From positions 1-7,326 of the forward strand of contig JAFZZD010000681.1 in assembly GCA_017615955.1 (NCBI GenBank): a DNA stretch of 7,326 nt, read 5' to 3'. This DNA comes from Victivallales bacterium. Lineage in GTDB: Bacteria > Verrucomicrobiota > Lentisphaeria > Oligosphaerales > Oligosphaeraceae. Each line of letters opens with the position of its first letter. The first letter of the stretch is position 1. The position numbers were made by a program, and so were the translations under genes. Positions 1 through 7,326 of the stretch are shown here, in pieces. The notes under the pieces are model-generated. The model made no database searches, was not told the origin of the DNA, and worked only from the letters and a program-made list of their open reading frames with translations.

Positions 1-46
1 AATGCCCGCGCACAGAACTGTTCACTGCGACAATCTGTGGATAATA

Positions 47-2394
<2,348 letters not shown>

Positions 2395-2440
2395 TTATTA
2401 ATGGAGATAATTGCAAAACTCTTGGCATTGCATGCCTTTA

Positions 2441-2460
2441 CCGCTGGCTAAAGCCAGCGG
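2441..2460 (-). other. Intercistronic hairpin between the GH10-like gene and tgt
   Basis: This is a 20-bp inverted repeat: CCGCTGGC and GCCAGCGG, 8 bp, closed by a TTTA loop on the minus strand. It lies 26 bases after the GH10-like stop and 46 bases before tgt. No U-tract follows on either strand, so it is not a clear terminator. An extra copy of one arm lies just upstream on the transcript (GCTGGCTT, 2478-2471), which gives a second possible pairing. It may be a REP-like or mRNA-processing element. Confidence 0.5.
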
Positions 2461-2486
2461 CTCCGATTTGAAGCCAGCGCACAGGA

Positions 2487-4175
2487 CTACTTTCCTATTG
2501 TTTCCTTTCTAGTCTCGTTGCCCGAGGAAAACTCATATTCTCCCTTGAAGGCTCTGAATGTGGCCTTGCCTTTTGCGTCCGTGCGTACAGTCGCATTTGT
2601 GAGCCAGGTTTCATTCAGCAGTTTCTTCACGGCAGCGAAAGCAGGTTTTTCAGCAAGCTGTGCATCCAGCAATGCCATGCGGGGATTGAGCCTGGCAGCC
2701 GCCCACAGTTCGCCGAAGCTGACGCCGTGCACACCTGGATGGGAGAAGAACAAGGTGAGATAATCCTGCATCATTGCGGTTTGCTGTTCATCGTTTTCAG
2801 CGTTCACGGCGAAGCCCGCAATGAAGATAGGCATTTTAAGTTCTTTTTGCACGTAGTCCAGACGTTTTTCCATGGCCTGTGGCGCCACATCTGGCCTATT
2901 GACGGTGCATCCAAGCACGATTGCCTCTGGACCCTTGCCGTCCTGCTTCAGCCATTTGATGAATTCAACCGTGTCATGCAGGGGCACTTCCGATTGTGCG
3001 CAGATGGAATTCAAGTCGCTTATGCAGAGCAGCGAGTTATTTGCATTTTCCTTGGCAGTGACGAATGCGTCGCTGAGGCTTTCCACGCCGATTAGATTGT
3101 AGATTTCCTGGTAGTCCATTACGCCGTGAACCACGTCCCACTGGTCGAAGCCTGGTATGCCTGCCTTTTCTTGGATGTGCTTTCTCAATTCCGCGTCCAG
3201 TTGCGCAACCTGCATCTTGCGGCATTTCACTGGCGCGAACATGAAGGCGGGGATGTAGAGCGCATGTCCACGAACCTTGAAGCCTAGTTTGTGCATGTTA
3301 TTGAGTTGCGGTGCAAGAACCTCTTTTCCCCATGCCTCATAGTCTCTCCAGGTAAGCCCGTCGCTGAATGTAATGGTGTCGAAAAGCGACTTGTCCAGTA
3401 CGATTTTCGCATATTGAGGAAGAAGATTCTTGTCTATTTCCTTTGGCACGTTCTTGAATGCCATGAAGGAAAGAGGGCATTCCACTCCGAAGCTGAATGG
3501 CCTGCTTAACTGGCGTACCTTCACCTCTGCATTTGGCTTCCAAGTCAAGGTGTATTCCACAGAGCGAATGTCTTGCAGGCGTTTTTGCGCCAGGTTGCGC
3601 CAGTCTTTGTCATAGAAGTCGCCGCCTAGCACAGGCTGCACCGTGCTTTCAACCTGATTTGGGGAACTGCCTTCTGGAAGCAGCGTGAGGGACAGTTTCC
3701 GCAGCTCGAATGTGCCGACTGTCCCCCCCAGGTGGAATGAGAGCGCAGTGCTTTTTTCAGCCAGTGCCTCGTGGATGGGGACTGCGGCCCGCACAGTCTG
3801 CCATCCATCCGCCTTGTCCAAATGCATGGATAGCAATTTGGGCCAGGGGGATTTCTCCACCTGCCAGTAGAAGTTGAATGAGTAGCCTGCGCTGATGTTG
3901 TACTCGAATTCAATCACAACCAGGCCACCCTGGGGCACTGGCGACTGCACCAGCTGATGCAGTTCCATTGTCCAGGGACGCTCTGACAACTTGGTGACGT
4001 TTGCCTTGAATACGCCATTTGCCGCTTTTGTCGTGCCAAGACCGCCATTCCTGACGCTCCAGCCGCTAAGTGCGTTGTCTTCAGCATTGAAGCCGCCGTT
4101 TTCGATCAGCGAAATGCCTTCTCCTGCAAAAAGGGGCAACAGCAACACCAGCATCAATATGGCAAGGTTACGCAT
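2487..4175 (-). CDS. Secreted GH10-fold (xylanase-like) protein with N-terminal carbohydrate-binding-like domain, probably catalytically inactive
   Basis: This is a 562-residue exported protein. It has a signal peptide (1 to about A17), then a jelly-roll domain (about 22-165) that starts ENGGFNAEDNALSGW like CBM4/9/22-type modules. A GH10-like TIM barrel follows (about 185-525), then a small beta-rich tail (about 527-560) of the kind that often follows secreted glycosidase barrels. GH10 landmarks are FSFG (227-230), FDTIT.S.GLTW (265-276), KVRGHAL (300-306), WDVV (346-349), DLN (387-389), PIFI (449-452), FFSHPGVHGVS (476-486) and KPAFAAVKKL (510-519). Active GH10 enzymes read WDVVNE and ITE at the acid/base and nucleophile. 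Here those are WDVVHG (G351) and IAG (G454), so both catalytic glutamates are gone. Other -1 subsite residues are also replaced (N/E/K before W276, the WH or WP after RGH, and Q-x-H near 422-424). AGGAGA lies five bases before the ATG. Likely role: glycan binding or a new chemistry (inference). Confidence 0.88.
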   Translation of the reverse strand: MRNLAILMLVLLLPLFAGEGISLIENGGFNAEDNALSGWSVRNGGLGTTKAANGVFKANVTKLSERPWTMELHQLVQSPVPQGGLVVIEFEYNISAGYSFNFYWQVEKSPWPKLLSMHLDKADGWQTVRAAVPIHEALAEKSTALSFHLGGTVGTFELRKLSLTLLPEGSSPNQVESTVQPVLGGDFYDKDWRNLAQKRLQDIRSVEYTLTWKPNAEVKVRQLSRPFSFGVECPLSFMAFKNVPKEIDKNLLPQYAKIVLDKSLFDTITFSDGLTWRDYEAWGKEVLAPQLNNMHKLGFKVRGHALYIPAFMFAPVKCRKMQVAQLDAELRKHIQEKAGIPGFDQWDVVHGVMDYQEIYNLIGVESLSDAFVTAKENANNSLLCISDLNSICAQSEVPLHDTVEFIKWLKQDGKGPEAIVLGCTVNRPDVAPQAMEKRLDYVQKELKMPIFIAGFAVNAENDEQQTAMMQDYLTLFFSHPGVHGVSFGELWAAARLNPRMALLDAQLAEKPAFAAVKKLLNETWLTNATVRTDAKGKATFRAFKGEYEFSSGNETRKETIGK

Positions 4176-4197
4176 TCTGTTCTCCTAATTTTTATTT

Positions 4198-4220
4198 GTG
4201 GGCGCCGAGGCGGCGCCCAC
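4198..4220 (-). other. Perfect GC-rich hairpin between the ceramidase-like and GH10-like genes
   Basis: GTGGGCGCC (4198-4206) and GGCGCCCAC (4212-4220) form a 9-bp perfect stem with a 5-nt loop. On the minus-strand transcript it is followed by an A-rich stretch, not a U-tract, so it does not fit a standard intrinsic terminator. It ends 11 bases before the AGGAGA ribosome-binding site of the GH10-like gene. It could stabilise or mark processing of a joint mRNA, or tune expression of the downstream gene. Confidence 0.6.
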
Positions 4221-4277
4221 TCAAGTTGCCTTGGCGGAAACACGAAAAGAGAATCATTGTAATTCTTTTGGTGTGTT

Positions 4278-5582
4278 TTAGAATTCTTTGACGGCCTTGA
4301 TGGCGGCTGCTAGCATCTGCTCGCCAGCCTTGAAGTTGAAACGGGGACCCCAGGTCGCCTCGTAGCCGCCTCTCTTATATTCCATGGACATGGGCAGGTA
4401 TCCCTCGTAGCCGCCAGTGATTGAGGTAAGCACTGCGTTCGGGCAAGCCTCCCTCAGCTTCACGCCGATGGCGGTAAGCACCTCGAATGGCATTCCCACC
4501 AGGACCTTTGTGCCCAGGCGCATGAGGCGCAATGGCACTTCCACGTCATCGCTGGGATACATCTTTACAAAGTTGTATTTGTATGAGATCCATCCCAGGT
4601 TCTCGTCATATTCCTTTTCGCCTTTTGCCTTTTCAAGTGCGGCGTTCCACAATGCATCCGCCTTTTTGCGGTTGCATTTGACGCGCAGCTTCAGCGGCAC
4701 ATTGACTGTTGTGAAATCCACATTTGGCTTGCCGGCCTTTTGGAACTTGCGTTCCGCCAGGCGCACTGCCGAGGCCAGGATCATTCCGATGTCCTTGCGT
4801 GCCGTGCCGTTTCTCTGCATAGGCACCACATCGCCAGCCGCGCCCAGTATGAAGAAGCCAGGGCAGCCGAAGAATTCCTTTATGTACTTCTGGAAATATC
4901 CCGGATAGTCTGCAGAAACGCCATAGAAGTTCTGCCCGCCGGTGACGGGATGGCAGCTGAAGCGGCCAACGATAGCCTTGATTGCATCGCCCGCCTTGAA
5001 GCGCCATACATTGAATTCCGTGTCCACTGGCTGGATGTCATATCTGTCAATCTTTGCAGTTGGCCAAATGTAGTTGGTTTCGACTTTGCCTGTCTCCTTG
5101 ACCACGGTCCTGCGGTTGAAGGACACGGATGACACGGGGATGACAGCCTCCTCAATCTCCACTTCCTCCATGTTTGCCTCGGCCTGTGCGATGCCTTCCA
5201 CAACCTGCTTGATCCAGAACTTGTAGTATTTTGGCTCTGCCGGGTATTGGCCAAGTGGAATGTCGCCACCAGGGAATGTAACGGTGTAAGGCTCAAAGCC
5301 AGGGGCAAAGTGAGTATGTGAACTGCACAGGAATGTGTTTTTGCCGTCATATCCAGTGGCCGCTTTCAGGTCCGCGTATATTCTATTGCACTGCGCGATG
5401 TTGATACCTGTGTTGTCAACGGTTATAAGCAGCTGCTTTTTGTTGCCTTCCTTGAAGACCATGATACCAGCTTCAAGGCGTTCCTCTATTCCGTTGGACA
5501 GGCAGTTGCGAGCACCGTAGCCACGCAGGAAAACTGGAAACTTAGGTGTGATGTCCACCTTGACGCAACCCATTTTAAACAT
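4278..5582 (-). CDS. Neutral/alkaline ceramidase-like protein (N-terminal ceramidase domain family), cytoplasmic, substrate unknown
   Basis: This encodes 434 residues, counted from the ATG at 5582. The reading frame stays open to an ATG at 5681, but GGAGG sits seven bases before the 5582 ATG, and family homology begins at once with CVKVDITP (6-13). The extra 33 residues would cover the promoter region, so I chose the shorter form. Landmarks of the neutral ceramidase superfamily are DITPK (10-14), RGYGAR (20-25), SSHTHFAPG with H89 and H91 (87-95), SCHPVTGG with H211 (209-216), SADYPG (223-228), GAAGDVVP (247-254) and GYEGYLP (391-397). The histidines fit a zinc site. True ceramidases carry a nucleophilic Ser in the GDxSP motif; here that position is V253, so ceramide hydrolysis is doubtful. 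No signal peptide is present, unlike secreted ceramidases. It is the first gene of a four-gene minus-strand run. Family membership is well supported; the substrate is unknown. Confidence 0.88.
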   Translation of the reverse strand: MFKMGCVKVDITPKFPVFLRGYGARNCLSNGIEERLEAGIMVFKEGNKKQLLITVDNTGINIAQCNRIYADLKAATGYDGKNTFLCSSHTHFAPGFEPYTVTFPGGDIPLGQYPAEPKYYKFWIKQVVEGIAQAEANMEEVEIEEAVIPVSSVSFNRRTVVKETGKVETNYIWPTAKIDRYDIQPVDTEFNVWRFKAGDAIKAIVGRFSCHPVTGGQNFYGVSADYPGYFQKYIKEFFGCPGFFILGAAGDVVPMQRNGTARKDIGMILASAVRLAERKFQKAGKPNVDFTTVNVPLKLRVKCNRKKADALWNAALEKAKGEKEYDENLGWISYKYNFVKMYPSDDVEVPLRLMRLGTKVLVGMPFEVLTAIGVKLREACPNAVLTSITGGYEGYLPMSMEYKRGGYEATWGPRFNFKAGEQMLAAAIKAVKEF

Positions 5583-5589
5583 TGAAATG

Positions 5590-5594
5590 CCTCC
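5590..5594 (-). promoter_or_regulatory. Shine-Dalgarno that fixes the ceramidase-like gene start at 5582
   Basis: On the minus strand this reads GGAGG, seven bases upstream of the ATG at 5582-5580. It is the strongest ribosome-binding site in this leader and argues against the upstream in-frame ATG at 5681. Confidence 0.85.
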
Positions 5595-5602
5595 GAATTG
5601 AT

Positions 5603-5620
5603 TTGTACAAGTTGTATAAC
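5603..5620. promoter_or_regulatory. Tandem operator-like motif in the ceramidase-like gene leader
   Basis: Two 9-bp near-copies lie side by side: TTGTACAAG (5603-5611) and TTGTATAAC (5612-5620). The first contains the perfect 8-bp palindrome TTGTACAA. The site lies between the candidate -10 (5637-5642) and the GGAGG (5590-5594), a classic place for a repressor. TTGTACAA half-sites recall operators of GntR/AraR-type sugar regulators; that link is inference. No regulator gene is in the window. Confidence 0.35.
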
Positions 5621-5636
5621 TCCCAAAAATGCGGGG

Positions 5637-5664
5637 AATATAGTGCGGTGCATGGGTTTTGCAA
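5637..5664 (-). promoter_or_regulatory. Candidate sigma70-type promoter for the ceramidase-like gene or four-gene run
   Basis: On the minus strand, TTGCAA (5664-5659; 4 of 6 consensus) is followed after 16 bp by TATATT (5642-5637; 5 of 6). Transcription would start near 5630, giving a leader of about 48 nt before the ATG at 5582. This is the best such pair in the intergenic region on this strand, but it rests on the consensus alone. Confidence 0.45.
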
Positions 5665-5692
5665 TTGAAAATATTATCCATTGACTTAAATT
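5665..5692 (+). promoter_or_regulatory. Candidate promoter for purB
   Basis: TTGAAA (5665-5670; 5 of 6) and TAAATT (5687-5692; 4 of 6) are separated by 16 bp, and a start near 5699 would leave a leader of about 35 nt. A second possible -35, TTGACT at 5681-5686, has no convincing -10 at 16-18 bp. The call is weak and the region is AT-rich. Confidence 0.28.
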
Positions 5693-5733
5693 AGCGCAAT
5701 TAAATTTCCAATGTAAAACAAGAAGGAACCACA

Positions 5734-7167
5734 ATGTCAAACTACGATGTTTTTGAAAGCCCGTTTTCAACGCGGTACGCAAGCCCCGAAATGCAGCACA
5801 TATTCTCCGCCACAAACAAGTTCCGCACTTGGCGGAAATTGTGGATAGTTCTGGCGGAGGCGGAAAAGGAACTGGGGCTGGACATTACCCAGGAGCAGAT
5901 AGACGAAATGAAGCAGCACCAGGACGACATCAACTTCCAGGTGGCTGAGGAGCAGGAACGCAAGGTGCGCCACGATGTTATGTCCCATGTATATGCCTAC
6001 GGTGTGCAGTGCCCCAATGCGAAGCCCATCATACACCTGGGCGCCACATCCTGCTATGTGGGGGACAATACCGACATCATCATCATGCGCCAGGCAATGG
6101 AGCTGCTGCGCGGCAAGGTGCTGTCCGTCCTGGCGAAACTGGCGGACTTCGCAGAAAAGTATGCCGACATGCCCACGCTGGCGTTCACCCATTTCCAGCC
6201 TGCCCAGCCAACCACCGTGGGCAAGAGGGCCTGCCTCTGGATGAACGAACTGCTGCTGGATATCGAGGACATAGACCATTTCCTTTCCACATTGAAGCTG
6301 CTGGGTTCCAAGGGCACCACTGGCACGCAGGCAAGTTTCCTGGAGCTGTTCAACGGCGACCATGCTAAATGCCGCCAGCTGGACCAGAAAATCGCAGAAA
6401 AGACTGGCTTTTCAGGCTGCTATCCCGTTTCGGGGCAGACCTATTCCAGGAAGGTGGACAGCCGTGCGCTGAACGTGCTTTCCGGCATAGCCCAGTCTGC
6501 CGCAAAGTTCTCCAACGACATTCGTTTGCTTCAGCATAAGAAGGAGATTGAGGAACCCTTTGAAAAGAGCCAGATTGGTTCGTCCGCCATGGCATACAAG
6601 CGGAATCCTATGCGTTCGGAGCGCATTGGTTCTCTGGCGCGCTTTGTCATAACAAGTTCCCTGAATCCTGCCATCACATCCGCAACACAGTGGCTTGAAC
6701 GCACGTTGGACGATTCGGCGAACAGGCGTCTCGCCGTGGCGGAGAGTTTTCTGGCAGTGGATGCAATCCTGGATATTTTCGCCAACGTGTCCTCTGGTCT
6801 TGTGGTGTATCCGAAGGTGATTGAGAAGCACCTGAACGAGGAACTGCCGTTCATGGCGACAGAGAACATAATGATGGATGCAGTCAAGGCAGGCGGTGAC
6901 AGGCAGGAACTGCATGAGCGCATTCGGGTGCATTCCCAGGCCGCTGCGCAGCGCGTCAAGGCTGAAGGCGGGGACAACGATCTGTTGCAGCGTCTCAAGG
7001 GCGACGCAGCATTTGCCGCAATTGCGGACACGCTTGGGGCATCCCTGGATGCCAGCCGCTATGTGGGCAGGGCACCGCAGCAAGTGCGTGAATTCCTGGC
7101 GGAGAATGTGCGCCCCTTGCTGGCCAACGCCAGCACAGATGTTGTCAACGCCGAGTTGCGTGTCTAA
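5734..7167 (+). CDS. purB: Adenylosuccinate lyase, animal-like type
   Basis: This 477-residue enzyme catalyses two fumarate-releasing steps: SAICAR to AICAR, and adenylosuccinate to AMP, in de novo purine synthesis (cytoplasmic homotetramer in the family). Landmarks: SRYASPEM-like segment (TRYASPEM, 13-20), RHDVM with H80, [14 protein letters not shown] (101-114), [11 protein letters not shown] with general acid H153 (151-161), [10 protein letters not shown] (193-202), the fumarase/aspartase signature [11 protein letters not shown] with catalytic S283 (282-292), [11 protein letters not shown] (322-332) and ELPFMATEN (370-378). H80, H153 and S283 match human H86, H159 and S289 at a constant offset of six. 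From memory, these blocks are near-identical to human ADSL and much less like E. coli or Bacillus PurB. The signature loop has Ala (A287) where Pro is usual. AGAAGGA lies six bases before the ATG. The gene is divergent from the ceramidase-like gene, and an octamer repeat array begins right after its stop. Confidence 0.97.
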   Translation: MSNYDVFESPFSTRYASPEMQHIFSATNKFRTWRKLWIVLAEAEKELGLDITQEQIDEMKQHQDDINFQVAEEQERKVRHDVMSHVYAYGVQCPNAKPIIHLGATSCYVGDNTDIIIMRQAMELLRGKVLSVLAKLADFAEKYADMPTLAFTHFQPAQPTTVGKRACLWMNELLLDIEDIDHFLSTLKLLGSKGTTGTQASFLELFNGDHAKCRQLDQKIAEKTGFSGCYPVSGQTYSRKVDSRALNVLSGIAQSAAKFSNDIRLLQHKKEIEEPFEKSQIGSSAMAYKRNPMRSERIGSLARFVITSSLNPAITSATQWLERTLDDSANRRLAVAESFLAVDAILDIFANVSSGLVVYPKVIEKHLNEELPFMATENIMMDAVKAGGDRQELHERIRVHSQAAAQRVKAEGGDNDLLQRLKGDAAFAAIADTLGASLDASRYVGRAPQQVREFLAENVRPLLANASTDVVNAELRV

Positions 7168-7281
7168 ACGCAGAGGCGCAGAGATTTTAACGCAGAGGCG
7201 CAGAGATTTTAACGCAGAGGCGCAAAGACGCGAAGGCGCAGAGATTTTAACGCAGAGGCGCAGAGACACAAAGACGCAGAG
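7168..7281 (+). repeat. Array of twelve RCGCARAG octamers in four blocks split by ATTTTA
   Basis: The array is exactly 114 bp and starts at the first base after the purB stop codon. It resolves into twelve 8-bp words fitting RCGCARAG (mostly ACGCAGAG alternating with GCGCAGAG; variants GCGCAAAG, ACGCGAAG and ACACAAAG). They are grouped 2, 2, 4 and 4, with the 6-bp spacer ATTTTA at 7184-7189, 7206-7211 and 7244-7249. Blocks are 7168-7183, 7190-7205, 7212-7243 and 7250-7281. The plus strand is purine-rich and forms no obvious hairpin. Similar CGCAGAGGCGCAGAG strings are, from memory, scattered between genes in many environmental bacteria, where their antisense yields spurious Leu/Arg/Cys/Val-rich proteins. 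The function is unknown; array growth by replication slippage or recombination is likely. Confidence 0.93.
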
Positions 7282-7326
7282 ATGATAATGTTTTTGAGAC
7301 ATAATATGTTTTTTGAAAACACTAAA

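Noticed and set aside
8..19. GCGCACAGAACT, also seen as GCGCACAGGACT at 2477-2488, both near gene ends
   Set aside because: A 12-bp, 11-match pair, one copy overlapping a stop codon, is too little to call a repeat family.
4245..4270. AT-rich imperfect hairpin just after the ceramidase-like stop
   Set aside because: On the minus strand the stem is interrupted and weak, with only four T residues after it, so a terminator call is not justified.
5583..5681. N-terminal 33-residue extension of the ceramidase-like protein
   Set aside because: It lacks a ribosome-binding site, covers the promoter and operator-like motifs, and lies outside family homology; GGAGG precedes the 5582 ATG.
5767..6363. 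198-codon antisense reading frame opposite the first half of purB
   Set aside because: The sense frame is unmistakably PurB; the antisense frame has no ribosome-binding site or recognisable domain.
7168..7281. Octamer array considered as a CRISPR array
   Set aside because: The units are 8 bp with identical 6-bp spacers; there are no unique spacers of CRISPR length and no cas genes nearby.
6412..7302. Long antisense reading frame (296 codons) opposite purB and the repeat array
   Set aside because: It is a shadow of purB. Its N-terminus is the reverse translation of the octamer array, giving Leu/Arg/Cys/Val-rich low-complexity sequence, and it matches no family.
7282..7326. Open frame of 15 codons running off the right edge (ATG at 7282 or 7288)
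   Set aside because: It is too short and AT-rich, with only a weak AGAG upstream that belongs to the repeat array. It could be the start of a gene but cannot be supported here.

Overview
The window looks like chromosomal DNA from a polysaccharide-degrading bacterium, most plausibly of the PVC superphylum (Lentisphaerota, Planctomycetota or Verrucomicrobiota). The reasons are a secreted GH10-like protein with a carbohydrate-binding domain, a ceramidase-like protein of the kind multiplied in those phyla, an adenylosuccinate lyase that resembles the animal enzyme, and a purine-rich intergenic octamer array of a type seen in such genomes. This taxonomic call is inference. No phage, plasmid, CRISPR, tRNA or rRNA feature is visible.

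Layout: two divergent transcription units start from a 151-bp intergenic region (5583-5733). Leftward, on the minus strand, four genes run head to tail: a cytoplasmic ceramidase-like protein (5582-4278), a secreted GH10-fold protein that appears to have lost its catalytic residues (4175-2487), the tRNA-modification enzyme Tgt (2394-1261), and a secreted alpha/alpha-toroid-like protein (1264-47) whose start codon overlaps the tgt stop (ATGA). Gaps between the first three genes are 102 and 92 bp, and each holds a perfect GC-rich hairpin without a U-tract. These look more like intercistronic processing or stability elements than terminators. Rightward, on the plus strand, is purB (5734-7167). A 114-bp array of twelve 8-bp words begins at the base right after its stop codon.

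How the genes work together: purB (purine synthesis) and tgt (queuosine in tRNA) are housekeeping genes. The other three look like accessory genes for binding or processing glycans or lipids, two of them exported. Their shared strand and close spacing suggest co-transcription, but the sequence does not prove a joint pathway.

Points most worth a second look are the GH10-like protein, in which both catalytic glutamates and most of the -1 subsite residues are replaced while the barrel landmarks remain; the strictly in-register octamer array after purB; the animal-like PurB; and a tandem operator-like motif in the ceramidase-like gene's leader. No obviously new multi-gene defence or mobile system is present. 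The flanks 1-46 and 7282-7326 hold no gene I can support.
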